A stretch of DNA of 64,000 nt from Puniceicoccales bacterium Verruco_01 (lineage in GTDB: Bacteria > Verrucomicrobiota > Verrucomicrobiia > Opitutales > Oceanipulchritudinaceae): positions 44,797-108,796 of the forward strand of contig LVBV01000017.1 of the NCBI GenBank assembly GCA_001604565.1, in the 5' to 3' direction. Within the stretch, counting starts at the first letter, position 1, and each line of letters opens with the position of its first letter. Shown in pieces: positions 26,646 to 35,760 of the stretch. Below the pieces are notes generated by a model. It saw nothing but the letters and a program-made list of their open reading frames with translations, ran no database searches and was not told where the DNA came from. The position numbers and the translations under genes were made by a program.

Positions 26646-28406
26646 ATGCTTGGCCGCGGCAGCCTTGCCGAATGGCTTCACCTCAGGTTGACGGACAGCC
26701 AGCGGCAGTTCGTCCTCTGGGTGGTGGCGGGCCTCGCCTGCGGACTGGCCGCCGTTTTGTATCACGAGTCGATCGTTGGTCTTTTCTTTTGGGTGCGGAA
26801 GCTTTCGGACGCGGCGGGACCTTTCTGGGGCGCGGCAATCCTAGTCGGAGCGCCGACCCTCGGGGGACTGGCGAGCGGCCTTGTCAGTACGAAGATCGAA
26901 AAAAGCGCGGCGGGCGGGGGCATCACGCAGGTGAAGGCCCGTTACTTTTTGAGCTTCGGCGTCTTCCGCTTCCGCGAGGCCCTCTGGCGGTTTGTGGCAA
27001 GCGCCCTTGCCGTGGGCAGCGGCAACGCCATGGGGCCGGAGGGCCCCACGATCCACATCTGTGCGGCGCTCGCCTCGTTCATCGGGCGGAAGTTCGGCCT
27101 CGCCAAGCGGAAGATTCAGGCCATGGTGCCGATCGGCGCCGCGGCGGGACTTTCCGCCGCCTTCAACACGCCGATGGCCGCGATGTTCTTCGTCTTCGAG
27201 GAACTGATCGGCGAGATCACCTCGCGCTCGATCTTCGGCATTTTGATCGCGGTGGTCATCTCTGCCATCGTGGAGCGCACCCTCGTGGGCGAGCACGCTC
27301 TCTTCATCCTGGGCCTGCCCGCCTTCCAGACGAGCTGGTGGATGCTTCTGTGCCTGCCGATCGCCATCCTCTGCGCCCTGATCGGCACCTTCTTTGTGAA
27401 GACGCTTCTCGCCCTGCGCCTGAAGGCACGGGAGAAGCGTTACGCGGGGCTGCCGCTGTGGCTGCGGCCCGCGCTGGCGGGCGCGGTGATCGGCCTGACG
27501 GGCGTCGTGATCCTGCGCCTCACCGGGCACGACGGCGTCTTTTCCATCGGCTACGACGACCTTTCGGAAGTGCTCAACGGGCGGCTCGTCGTCCTCTCGG
27601 TCCTCTTGCTGCTGCTCGCGGGGAAGCTCTTTTCCTACATCGCGGCCTCCGCGGCGGGGACGAGCGGCGGCATCTTCGCCCCGGTTCTCTTCTTTGGCGG
27701 AATGATCGGCGCGGTGGTGGGCGTATCGGGCCAGACGCTGGGCTTCGGCTACACGAACCATGTCGTTGGGGCGCTCGCCCTCATCGGCATGGGCTGCATG
27801 TTCGCCTCGGTCATCCGCTGCCCGCTCACGAGCTTCATGATCGTCTTCGAGATGACGCACAATTACACGATCATGCTGCCCCTCATGGTGGGGAACATCG
27901 TGGCCTACGCTCTTTCGGTGCGCTGGCATCCGATCAGCCTGTACGACTCTATGCTCCTGCAGGACGGCATCACCCTGCGGAAGATGCCCGCCTGTCAGGG
28001 GGATCAGGACTGGCACAGCCTGCCCGTGCAGGCGATCATGACCTTCGACGTGGCAACGGCGTTCGACGACTTCTCCGCGCGGGAAAATCTGGAGCGGATC
28101 GGCAGGATTGCCCGAAGCCATCACGCCTATCCCGTGCTGGGCGCCGCCGGCAAACTCGTGGGAATCGCAACCCACGCGGAGCTGGAGGAACTGGTCAAAA
28201 ACGGAGACGAACGTCCTCTCGCCGAAGTCCTCGCCGGACGCCGCTGCGTCACCGTCACGAGCGAGACGAGCATCAGCGACGCCGCGCGCATCCTCGTCCT
28301 CGAAGACGTGCTGGAGGTCCCCGTCGTCCCGCCCTCGGACAAGACGAGGCTCCTCGGCATCGTGACGCTGCACGACATCGCCCGCCAGCAGAACGCCATC
28401 GAGTGA
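26646..28406 (+). CDS. ClC-family chloride channel/antiporter with C-terminal CBS domains
   Basis: The 586-residue membrane protein has the ClC signatures GSGNAMGPEGPTIHICAALA (selectivity-filter region of the GxEGP type), AAAGLSAAFNTPMAAMFF and the AAGTSGGIFAPVLFFGG filter segment, across about 10-12 helices. Two CBS-type segments follow in the C-terminal 130 residues (VATAFDDFSARENLERIGRI..., CVTVTSETSISDAARILVLE). The glutamate in GPEGPT is the usual proton/gating residue. The start is uncertain: ATG at 26646 has GGGA just upstream, while the ATG at 26616 adds 10 residues. Chloride or fluoride transport cannot be told apart with certainty, but the CBS tail favours chloride. Confidence 0.9.
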   Translation: MLGRGSLAEWLHLRLTDSQRQFVLWVVAGLACGLAAVLYHESIVGLFFWVRKLSDAAGPFWGAAILVGAPTLGGLASGLVSTKIEKSAAGGGITQVKARYFLSFGVFRFREALWRFVASALAVGSGNAMGPEGPTIHICAALASFIGRKFGLAKRKIQAMVPIGAAAGLSAAFNTPMAAMFFVFEELIGEITSRSIFGILIAVVISAIVERTLVGEHALFILGLPAFQTSWWMLLCLPIAILCALIGTFFVKTLLALRLKAREKRYAGLPLWLRPALAGAVIGLTGVVILRLTGHDGVFSIGYDDLSEVLNGRLVVLSVLLLLLAGKLFSYIAASAAGTSGGIFAPVLFFGGMIGAVVGVSGQTLGFGYTNHVVGALALIGMGCMFASVIRCPLTSFMIVFEMTHNYTIMLPLMVGNIVAYALSVRWHPISLYDSMLLQDGITLRKMPACQGDQDWHSLPVQAIMTFDVATAFDDFSARENLERIGRIARSHHAYPVLGAAGKLVGIATHAELEELVKNGDERPLAEVLAGRRCVTVTSETSISDAARILVLEDVLEVPVVPPSDKTRLLGIVTLHDIARQQNAIE

Positions 28407-28407
28407 G

Positions 28408-28440
28408 AGGTGCGGCACGCGTTTCCGCACCTTGATTGTT
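28408..28440 (+). terminator. hairpin terminator after the ClC gene
   Basis: AGGTGCGG at 28408-28415 and CCGCACCT at 28425-28432 form a perfect 8-base stem beginning one base after the ClC stop codon, followed by TTGATTGTTAATT. The tail is only moderately T-rich, so termination may be partial into the downstream permease gene. Confidence 0.65.
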
Positions 28441-28500
28441 AATTGTCGCAGGCGGACTGCTTGACACGCGCGGAAGCGGGGAACACCGTGACCCTTCGGG

Positions 28501-29895
28501 ATGAATGCGACACTTGCGAAGTTCCCGATCCGGGCCGTGCTGCCGCCCGTGCTTGGGGCGGCGGCGGGCTTTCTCATGCCGGGCATGGGGGCGGCGCCCT
28601 TCCTCATTGTCTTGACCGTGGCGCTCTTCGGCGTCGGGATCTGGGCGGAGTACCTGACGGCACTCATCTTCTTCACCCTCGCGATGCTTCTCAAGATCGC
28701 TTCGCCGGAGGTGATCTTCACGGGGTTCTCTTCCTCGGCGTTCTGGCTGATTCTGGCTGGGTTCTTCCTCGGGGGAGCGGTGAGCGCGACGGGGCTTGGC
28801 GAGCGCATCGCCTCCTACGTGGCACGGCGCGTGCCGGACGGGTACGCGTGGGCGCTTGGCGGAACGGCGGCGATGGGCCTTGCGATGAGCTTCCTCATGC
28901 CGAGCGCCACGGGGCGCGTGCTCCTCATGCTGCCGGTGATCCAGAACCTTGCGAAGAAACTCGGCTGCGAGGAGGGCTCGAAGAGTTACACGGGGCTCAC
29001 CCTCACCGGGCTCTTCACGAGCTTCGTCCCAGCGATGAGCATCCTGCCCGCGAACATCCCGAACATGGTGCTCGTCGGCGCGGCGGAGGCCGTGGGCCTG
29101 CCCAAGCCCGACTACGCGCACTACCTGCTTCTGCATTTCCCGGTGCTCGGCCTCTGCAAAGCGGCGCTGATCGCGGCGGTCATCGGCATCGCCTTCCGCC
29201 CGGGCGCGGAGGAAGCGCGCGCGAACCGGGCAAGACGCGCACTCGGCACGGGGCATGCCCCCGACGGCTGGACAAACCCGGAGATCCGCCTGGCGATCGT
29301 CCTAAGCCTCTGCCTTGCCTTCTGGTGCACGGACTCGATCCACGGCATCTCGCCAGCGTGGGTGGGCATGGTGGGGGCGATCCTGTGCCTCGTGCCGGGC
29401 TTCGGCATGCTGGACCAGCGCAAGGCCGCGAAGGAACTCAACGTCGGCTCGCTCCTCTACGTGGCGGCGGTCATCAGCATCGGCTCGGTCGTGACCGCGA
29501 CCGGCATGGGGCCGAAGCTCGCGGACGGTCTGCTTTCGATCCTTCCGCTCGTCCCCGGGGCGCACTTTGCGAACTTCATGACGCTCGGCCTTCTTGCGAC
29601 GCTGCTCGGTCCGATCACCACGCAGCCGGGGATCCCCGCGGTATTGACGCCGCTGGCCACCCACCTCGCCGCGGCGGCGACGCTGCCGGTGCAGGCGGTG
29701 ATGATGACGCAGGTCCTGGGCTTTTCGACGCTGCTCTTCCCTTTCCAGACGGCGCCGCTCATGGTGGGCCTGCATGTTCTGAACTTCCCGATCGGCAAAG
29801 CGGGAAAGCTCCTCTTTGTCATGGCGGGACTGAGCCTGCTCCTTCTCTGGCCGCTCGAATACCTCGAATGGCGCCTTCTCGGGTTTGTGCCGTAG
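28501..29895 (+). CDS. SLC13/DASS-type anion permease
   Basis: The 464-residue protein has about 11-12 hydrophobic helices with features of the DASS/ArsB-NhaD superfamily. It shows repeated hairpin-loop elements (ALIFFTLAMLLKIASPEVIFTGF, MSFLMPSATGRVLLMLPV with a Ser-Ala-Thr-type motif) and the pseudo-repeat GLLATLLGPITTQPGIPAVLTPLA. The family imports di- and tricarboxylates or sulfate with sodium. The substrate cannot be read from sequence. The start MNATLAKFPIRAVLPP lies 94 bases after the ClC stop, downstream of a hairpin and a TTGACA hexamer. It ends convergently 5 bases from the next gene. Confidence 0.82.
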   Translation: MNATLAKFPIRAVLPPVLGAAAGFLMPGMGAAPFLIVLTVALFGVGIWAEYLTALIFFTLAMLLKIASPEVIFTGFSSSAFWLILAGFFLGGAVSATGLGERIASYVARRVPDGYAWALGGTAAMGLAMSFLMPSATGRVLLMLPVIQNLAKKLGCEEGSKSYTGLTLTGLFTSFVPAMSILPANIPNMVLVGAAEAVGLPKPDYAHYLLLHFPVLGLCKAALIAAVIGIAFRPGAEEARANRARRALGTGHAPDGWTNPEIRLAIVLSLCLAFWCTDSIHGISPAWVGMVGAILCLVPGFGMLDQRKAAKELNVGSLLYVAAVISIGSVVTATGMGPKLADGLLSILPLVPGAHFANFMTLGLLATLLGPITTQPGIPAVLTPLATHLAAAATLPVQAVMMTQVLGFSTLLFPFQTAPLMVGLHVLNFPIGKAGKLLFVMAGLSLLLLWPLEYLEWRLLGFVP

Positions 29896-29899
29896 GCGC

Positions 29900-31444
29900 T
29901 TATTGCGCGGGAGTTTCCGGATCGATCCAGAGGATGCGGCCAAACGTCTCGTCCTCCACGGTGCGCACGGGCACTTTTGCCATTTCAAGAACGGCGCGAG
30001 CCTCCGACTCGTTCATGCCGATGTCGTCGATCAGGACAGCCTGGCGGTAACCCTGCGCGCGAAGCCAGCGGACGGTCTCCGCACGCACCTCGCGCGAGCC
30101 CCAGAGAATGCGCATACCGGGGATTCCCGCCGCGTATTCCACCGTGCCGGAGCGATGTTCCGCCCACACGGCGTCCGCTCCGGCAAAGGCCTTCTGAATC
30201 GCGGCGATCTTCGCGGCAACGGGTTCTGTCGGGTTTTCCGGCACGGACCGCCATGCGCCGATCAAGGCCAGAATCACGAGCAGCCCCACCGCCGCCGACG
30301 ACACCTGCAAGACCCTGCGCGGCAGATTTTCCATCCCCCGCAGCACCAGTCCCAGTGCGAGAACCGACGAGGCGAAGGGATAATATGAGACGCGAACATC
30401 ATGCGTCACATAGAAGCCGTAGTTCCAGAGAAAAAGGAAAAGAACAAGGAGAAACCAGCGGCGCGTTCCCCGCCGGCAAAAGACGGCTCCCGCCAAGAAG
30501 AGGACGACGACGTGCACCCACATCCACCCCGTTTCCAAAGAAAAATAGTAACGCAGGTTCTCCAGCATTCCACCGGGAGTGGCTGCATTCCGGTCGTAAT
30601 AGGGATACGTCGTCCGGAACGCGCTCCCCATCGTCAGATACTGGAAGAGAAGCAGCCACAGAACCCCGCAGAAAAACGCCGTGAGAATCACCTTCGCCCC
30701 GCGCGGCACAACGGGCCGCAATCCCGCGAAGGGCTTCCCGGCGAACCATTCCGGGAAAAGGACGGGCAGCGCCGCCACCGGCAAAAGCCATGCATTCGGG
30801 ATGCGCAAGAGAACGCCTGCGGAAAGAAGCCCCACGGAAAGAAGGGGCCTGACCGGCAGAAACCATCCCGCCGCCACCAGTAAAGCAAAACACGGCGCAA
30901 CGGAATTGAGCGAGCGGTACTCCCGGGAAAAGGGCTCGAAGTAAAAACCACAGGCCACAAGAACTAGGAGACATCCCGCACGCGTCGCCAGAAGCGCCCC
31001 ATCATCCCGGCGGAAAAGCGCCAGAAGGCACAGGAGGGACGCAGCGATCAGAACCGGAAAGACAAGAGAGCGGATTTCCCTGGGGAAGGGGGCCAGAAAA
31101 AGGCTCGTTCCAGGCGGATACTGGTTCACGAGCCGTCCCACCTGCGGATCGTAGCGATAGGCGTGGGGGGCGATCGGCCAGACCCAGTCGTTGGGGTTCT
31201 TTGAAATCCCGGACAGATCCTGCGCAAGCGGTGCAAGGAAGGGACGCGGCGTATGGTCGCCGAACTCCCGGCCCTGACGGATCGCCTCGGCCTGCATCGC
31301 GTAACCGAAAGAGTCACACCCCGCCGGAAGAACCGTCTGATCCCAGTAAAACCGGCAGGCAACGACCCGCATCATGACGAGCGCGGTCAAGAGGATGGCG
31401 CACCAGAGCGCGGTGCGAAGATAAAGTGAACGGGACAACGTCAT
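29900..31444 (-). CDS. polytopic membrane protein, possibly a GT-C-fold glycosyltransferase
   Basis: The 514-residue protein has about 11 hydrophobic helices and a large C-terminal soluble segment (from about residue 400). The first extracytoplasmic loop contains an acidic DSFGYAMQAEAIRQG, and a later QYPPGTSLFLAPF phrase resembles the YPPG/YPPL element of GT39-type (ArnT/PMT-like) transferases that use lipid-linked sugar donors. That is only a resemblance; no family match can be confirmed by eye. It is third in the run lgt, methyltransferase, this gene, with 52 bases before it. An envelope glycan-modification role is an inference. Confidence 0.65.
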   Translation of the reverse strand: MTLSRSLYLRTALWCAILLTALVMMRVVACRFYWDQTVLPAGCDSFGYAMQAEAIRQGREFGDHTPRPFLAPLAQDLSGISKNPNDWVWPIAPHAYRYDPQVGRLVNQYPPGTSLFLAPFPREIRSLVFPVLIAASLLCLLALFRRDDGALLATRAGCLLVLVACGFYFEPFSREYRSLNSVAPCFALLVAAGWFLPVRPLLSVGLLSAGVLLRIPNAWLLPVAALPVLFPEWFAGKPFAGLRPVVPRGAKVILTAFFCGVLWLLLFQYLTMGSAFRTTYPYYDRNAATPGGMLENLRYYFSLETGWMWVHVVVLFLAGAVFCRRGTRRWFLLVLFLFLWNYGFYVTHDVRVSYYPFASSVLALGLVLRGMENLPRRVLQVSSAAVGLLVILALIGAWRSVPENPTEPVAAKIAAIQKAFAGADAVWAEHRSGTVEYAAGIPGMRILWGSREVRAETVRWLRAQGYRQAVLIDDIGMNESEARAVLEMAKVPVRTVEDETFGRILWIDPETPAQ

Positions 31445-31496
31445 GGTTATCGACCGTAATTACGCAAAAATGGAAGTATTGCGTAACAGGCGGGAA

Positions 31497-32141
31497 TCAC
31501 CCGGCGAGGATCCCAGTCGCGAGGAAGGTGGGATACGAGGCGATGCGCGCGCCGCGCGGCTTGACGTAATCGCCCGCGGAAGCATAGGAGCACTCCGCGA
31601 AGCCCGCCTCCTGCATCGCGCCGAGGATTTCCTCCCTCGTGAAACCGAAATGGGCGACGCCCGTGTTGTCCTCGTGGAAGGAGCCGTCCTCCTTTTCGAG
31701 ATCGACGAGGGCCACCGTGCCACCGGGACGCAGAAGAAGCGCGAATTTCCCGATCAGCTCCGCAATCTCCTCCACATGGTGCAGCGTCATCGAGCACACC
31801 ACGATGTCGTAGCGCGCGAGCGGCAGGGGGTCCGTCCGCAGGTCGCAGCGGATCGTCGAGGCGTTCTCCACACCTTTCGCGGCGGCGTTTTCGCGGAATT
31901 TCTCCAGCATCGCCTCCGAGAAGTCGCATCCCGTGACGCTCCGGCACTTCCCGGCCACGGGCAGGATGCTCTGGCCCGTGCCGCAGCCGTATTCAAAAAG
32001 GTCGGGCCGACGGGGAAGTTTGGCGACGATCTTCCCGAAGAGGTGCGCCACAGCGTTCGCCCGCGCGGTGCGGAAGGCGTTCGCATCCCAATTGGCCGCC
32101 CCGCGATCAAAGCGGGCGCTGTCATTCGTTTTTTCCTGCAT
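31497..32141 (-). CDS. class I SAM-dependent methyltransferase
   Basis: The 214-residue cytoplasmic protein has the Rossmann methyltransferase motifs in order: LFEYGCGTGQSILP (motif I, about 47-60), VTGCDFSEAMLEKF, YDIVVCSMTLHHVEEI and LLRPGGTVALVDLEKEDG. It resembles UbiE/Type 11 small-molecule methyltransferases. The substrate is unknown. Its start (MQEKTNDSARFDRG) overlaps the end of lgt by 20 bases in another frame, so it is translationally coupled to lgt. Confidence 0.88.
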   Translation of the reverse strand: MQEKTNDSARFDRGAANWDANAFRTARANAVAHLFGKIVAKLPRRPDLFEYGCGTGQSILPVAGKCRSVTGCDFSEAMLEKFRENAAAKGVENASTIRCDLRTDPLPLARYDIVVCSMTLHHVEEIAELIGKFALLLRPGGTVALVDLEKEDGSFHEDNTGVAHFGFTREEILGAMQEAGFAECSYASAGDYVKPRGARIASYPTFLATGILAG

Positions 32142-33054
32142 TGTCTGAAACCCCTGATTTCGTTCCGACGTCGGGAGTGCTGCGTTTTTTCGCGAGAACG
32201 AAAAGGACGATCCCAATTCCCGCGCACAGCATGAAAAGGCTGTAGAAAGTGCCCCGCGAGATCCCGAAGAAGAGGGTCGCATCCGGCTCGCGGAAGAGTT
32301 CGCAGAAGATGCGCGCGAAGGCGTAGAGGATGAGGAAGAGGCCCGAGAGGAGCCCGGGCCGCGCCTTCGGCAATGCTCCGCCCCGTCTCCAGAAAAGGAC
32401 CAGCATCACGCACCCTAGAATCACGCCCTCGCAGAGCGCCTCGTAGAGCGGCGAGGGATGCCGCGGATTGGCGAGACCCTGCGCGAGCGCGCTCTCGAAA
32501 TACACGGTCGGCGCGGCCTCGGCGAGCGGCGCCTTCGGGAAGATCATCGCCCAAGACACGTCCGTCACCTTCCCCCACAGCTCCCCGTTCACGAAGTTCG
32601 CGATTCTCCCGAAGAAGAGGCCGAAGGGCGCCACCGCCGCCCCGAGGTCGCCGAGGTGCCAGAGGGATACCTTCCGCATCCGCGAGAAAAGAAACATCGC
32701 GAGGACCACGCCGAGGAGACCTCCGTGGAAGGACATGCCCCCATCGTAAACGCGCAGGATCGAGAGAGGGTCGGCCCAAAAACCGGGAAGGTCGTAGAGG
32801 ACCATGTAACCCAGCCGTCCGCCGACAAGGACGCCCGCGATCTCCCACGTGAAGAGTTCCTCAAGAAGAGCCGGGGTCAGGTTCGTGCGTCCGGTCTTCG
32901 CGGCGCGCAGCCAAAGAAGGATCGCGGAGACAAAGCCGCAGAGGTACGCCACGCCATACCAGCGGATGGAAAGGGGCCCATAGATGTGGAGGATCACCGG
33001 GTCGAAGGCATCCACAAAATAGGCGAAGGGCGTTGCGGGAAGAGGGAAATTCAT
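32122..33054 (-). CDS. lgt: prolipoprotein diacylglyceryl transferase
   Basis: Lgt transfers diacylglycerol from phosphatidylglycerol to the lipobox cysteine of prolipoproteins at the inner membrane. The 310-residue protein has about 7 helices, RWYGVAYLCGF near the N-terminus, DGGMSFHGGLLG, the signature GRIANFVNGELWG with its essential Arg and Asn, HPSPLYEALCEG, and RIFCELFREPD. The start MNFPLPATPFAY at 33054 is favoured by the family pattern. It leads a three-gene minus-strand run. A TPR protein at 58556 is one likely lipoprotein client. Confidence 0.96.
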   Translation of the reverse strand: MNFPLPATPFAYFVDAFDPVILHIYGPLSIRWYGVAYLCGFVSAILLWLRAAKTGRTNLTPALLEELFTWEIAGVLVGGRLGYMVLYDLPGFWADPLSILRVYDGGMSFHGGLLGVVLAMFLFSRMRKVSLWHLGDLGAAVAPFGLFFGRIANFVNGELWGKVTDVSWAMIFPKAPLAEAAPTVYFESALAQGLANPRHPSPLYEALCEGVILGCVMLVLFWRRGGALPKARPGLLSGLFLILYAFARIFCELFREPDATLFFGISRGTFYSLFMLCAGIGIVLFVLAKKRSTPDVGTKSGVSDNAGKNE

Positions 33055-33142
33055 GGCGGGCGGCATTCATCTTGGCCGGTTTTCCACCCGGTGACCAGCC
33101 CGCAGGGAGGAGGAATCAGGACGCACTCCCGGCAGACCGTCA

Positions 33143-33203
33143 GAGTCTCACACAATAGAATCAAAACCGGTTGAGTCTCATTTTTTACAATACGCGAGTC
33201 TCA
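33143..33203. repeat. three copies of GAGTCTCA upstream of lgt
   Basis: GAGTCTCA occurs at 33143-33150, 33173-33180 and 33196-33203. A one-base variant (GAGGCTCA) and its complement make the arms of the adjacent hairpin at 33208-33237. The middle copy is extended to TGAGTCTCA, a 9-base palindrome with one central base. They lie in the 233-base gap between rnr (3' end) and lgt (5' end), where the lgt promoter must be. Confidence 0.5.
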
Positions 33204-33207
33204 ACAG

Positions 33208-33237
33208 GTTTTGAGGCTCACGGATGAGCCTCAAAAC
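33208..33237 (-). terminator. perfect 13-base hairpin downstream of rnr
   Basis: GTTTTGAGGCTCA at 33208-33220 and its exact complement TGAGCCTCAAAAC at 33225-33237 flank a 4-base CGGA loop, 51 bases past the rnr stop. The stem has an A/T base like a bidirectional terminator, but only a short T-run follows on either strand. It probably ends the rnr transcript. Confidence 0.7.
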
Positions 33238-33287
33238 ACATCGACCCGGACGATTTCTGTTATCGTGCTTTCGATCCGGAGGGTTCG

Positions 33288-35681
33288 CTACGAACGCCGA
33301 CGGGATTTCCGGACCGGTTTCTCCTCTTGTCCGGTCCTGCCCCTGCGTTCCTTGGCTGCCGGTTTGCCGGGAGCGCCGGACTTTGACGGCTTCGCGGGCC
33401 GTCCGGGTTTTCCCGGCTTTGCGGAGGATTCCGCCGGGGCGAAGTCGATGAGCCGCCTCGCGCGGTCCACTCTCGCCACACAGACGAGCATGGCGTCGCC
33501 AACGCGGAATTCGCGCCCGGAACGCCGCCCGCGCAGGCGTTTCTCGCGCTCGTCGAAGGTATAGAGGTCGTCCTTGAGGGAGCTCGCCGGAACAAGGCCG
33601 TAGGCGAGGTTCTGCGTGAGTTCCACGAAGATTCCGCGCTTGCGGATGTCCATGACGACGGCCTCGAAGGTGACCTCGGGACGGCCCTCGCACTCGCGCT
33701 CGAAGTACTCCAGCATCTTGACGCGCACGCTGTCGCGCTCGGCCTGGGTCGAGTTCTGCTCGGTGATGGAGATGTGCGAGCAGATGGCGGAAAGCTCCTC
33801 CTTGTTGTAACGGCGGGAGGGCTTTTGCGCGGTGGGCGCGTGCAGGTTGTCCAGATACGCGTCAAAGACCCGGTGCACGACAAGGTCCGCATAGCGGCGG
33901 ATGGGGCTTGTGAAGTGCGTGTAGTAGGTCTTGTTGAGACCGAAGTGCCCGTCCGGCTCGGCCCGGTAGCAGGCCTGCTTGAGGCTCTTGAGGAATTCCG
34001 TCCGCAGGATCTGGCTCTGCGGGTGGGCGCGAATGAGGTCGAGGGCGCGGGAAAGTTCCTTCCTTCCGGAAAGGTCGTGCACGTCCATGCCCATGGAGCG
34101 CAGGTGCTCCGCCAGCTCGTGGAGGCGCTCCTCGTCCGGCTTGTCGTGAACGCGGTGGATGAGGGAGAGCCCCGCGCCGGAAAGGGCGCGGTCCACGGCC
34201 TCGTTCGCAAGGAGCATGAACTCCTCCACCATTTGGTGACTCTCGTCGTAGTCCAGCTTCTCTAGGCGGCAGGCGTAACCCTCCTCGTCCACGTGGATGG
34301 CCACCTCCGGCATATCGAGGTCGAGCGCGCCGGAGAACATCCTCTCGCGCCGCAGCTTCTGCGCGATTTTCCACAGGGCGCGCAGATCCGTGGAAAGCCC
34401 CGCGATCTCCTCGTCGGAGAGCGACGCAAGAGGGCGTCCCGCGTGACCGGTCTCGTGTGCGGCGGCTTCTGGGAGGGCGCGGATTTCCTTGGCCGAGGCT
34501 CCTCGCAGGAACGCGAGGGCCTGATGGTAGTTCAGGCGCTTGGCGCTCTCGATCACGGTGTTCGCAAAGGTCGTTTTCTTGGGGAGGAATTCCCCCTTTT
34601 CGTCGAACTCGGCAAAGACGCTCTTGGTGAGCCGCGCGCGGCCCTCCATCAGGCTGCAAAGCCCGCTCGAAAGCGCGTGCGGCAGCATCGGGATCACCGT
34701 GCCGACAAGATATGTGGAATTGCCCCGTTTTTCCGCCTCCTCATCCAGAGCGCCGCCCGCCTTCACGTAGTGGGAGACGTCCGCGATGTGGACCCCCACC
34801 CTCCAGCCGCCGCCCTCGCACGGCTCGATGCTCAGGGCATCGTCAAAGTCGCGCGCCGTGTCCGGATCGACGGTGAAGACCCGCTTGCCCCGCAGGTCGA
34901 GGCGGCCCGCGATGTCCCCCTCCGGGACACGGTTGCCGCAGGCCGACGCGGCGGCCTCCACGGCGCGGGGGAACTCAGGTGAAAGATCGTACTGGGCGAG
35001 GATCGAAAGGTATTCGGCCTCCGGAGTGCGCGCCCTGCCGAAGGAGGAAACGAGACGGCCCTCCGGCTCCATGTGAGGGCTGTCCCAGCGGGTCAGCTCC
35101 ACCATCACGCAGTCGCCGGAGGCGGGTTTGGGCTCGATTTTCGCCTTCGCCGGATCGTCCACCTGGAACGCCGCGCGCACGCGGGGATCGTCCGCCACCA
35201 CGCACCAGCGCCCGGCCCTGCCGGAAAGGGTTCCCACAAAACGCGTCCGCGCCCGTTCTAGGACGAACAGGACATAGGCATAGCGCGGCGGAACCTCGCC
35301 CCGGGTGCGGCCCCGCAGGCCCCGGCGCGGCAGGATGCGGGCGATCACGCGGTCGCCGTGCAGGGCGATTCCCGTGTCCGCCTCCTCCACCTTGAGGGGC
35401 TCGGCGGTGGATCCGGCGCCGTCCGGGAAAAAGAACGCGGGCGCGCGGCCCGTGTGGAAATGCATCTTCCCGAAGGCGAGCTGCCCCGTCCCCTTGGCGA
35501 GGGCGAGGCGCTCCTTCTTCATCACGACGACAAGGCCCGCCATCCGCAGGGTATCGATCTCGGCGCGGAAGGCGGCGGCCTCCTCCGGAGGCACCCCCAG
35601 CTTCTCCGCCACGCGCGGCAGGGGCAGGGGCACATAGTCCCCCTCCAGCATGAGTTTCACCACCGCCTCGGCTCTTGACAT
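33288..35681 (-). CDS. rnr: ribonuclease R
   Basis: RNase R is a 3'-5' exoribonuclease that degrades structured RNA. The 797-residue protein has an N-terminal winged-helix and cold-shock region (LAFGKMHFHTGRAPAFFFPDG), the RNB catalytic domain (VFTVDPDTARDFDDALSIE, with the metal-binding aspartates; HIADVSHYVK; SLIHRVHDKPDEER; HFTSPIRRYADL), an S1 domain (FEAVVMDIRKRGIFVELTQ) and a Lys/Arg/Pro-rich tail of about 50 residues. The start MSRAEAVVKLMLEGDY at 35681 was chosen over an upstream in-frame codon at 35741 on family fit. The basic tail is commonly seen in RNase R and probably binds RNA. Confidence 0.95.
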   Translation of the reverse strand: MSRAEAVVKLMLEGDYVPLPLPRVAEKLGVPPEEAAAFRAEIDTLRMAGLVVVMKKERLALAKGTGQLAFGKMHFHTGRAPAFFFPDGAGSTAEPLKVEEADTGIALHGDRVIARILPRRGLRGRTRGEVPPRYAYVLFVLERARTRFVGTLSGRAGRWCVVADDPRVRAAFQVDDPAKAKIEPKPASGDCVMVELTRWDSPHMEPEGRLVSSFGRARTPEAEYLSILAQYDLSPEFPRAVEAAASACGNRVPEGDIAGRLDLRGKRVFTVDPDTARDFDDALSIEPCEGGGWRVGVHIADVSHYVKAGGALDEEAEKRGNSTYLVGTVIPMLPHALSSGLCSLMEGRARLTKSVFAEFDEKGEFLPKKTTFANTVIESAKRLNYHQALAFLRGASAKEIRALPEAAAHETGHAGRPLASLSDEEIAGLSTDLRALWKIAQKLRRERMFSGALDLDMPEVAIHVDEEGYACRLEKLDYDESHQMVEEFMLLANEAVDRALSGAGLSLIHRVHDKPDEERLHELAEHLRSMGMDVHDLSGRKELSRALDLIRAHPQSQILRTEFLKSLKQACYRAEPDGHFGLNKTYYTHFTSPIRRYADLVVHRVFDAYLDNLHAPTAQKPSRRYNKEELSAICSHISITEQNSTQAERDSVRVKMLEYFERECEGRPEVTFEAVVMDIRKRGIFVELTQNLAYGLVPASSLKDDLYTFDEREKRLRGRRSGREFRVGDAMLVCVARVDRARRLIDFAPAESSAKPGKPGRPAKPSKSGAPGKPAAKERRGRTGQEEKPVRKSRRRS

Positions 35682-35731
35682 GGTCGCAGGATATCCCGCC
35701 CGGCCCTCCGCATCAAGCAGCGTCGTCGGGC

Positions 35732-35751
35732 ATTCTTCCACGTGGGAGAAT
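35732..35751 (-). terminator. small hairpin downstream of the GH74 gene
   Basis: ATTCTTCC and GGGAGAAT (7 of 8 pairs) enclose ACGT, starting 10 bases beyond the GH74 stop on the minus strand. There is no T-run; it could act as a weak terminator or 3'-end protector before rnr. Confidence 0.35.
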
Positions 35752-35760
35752 TTCTAGGGA

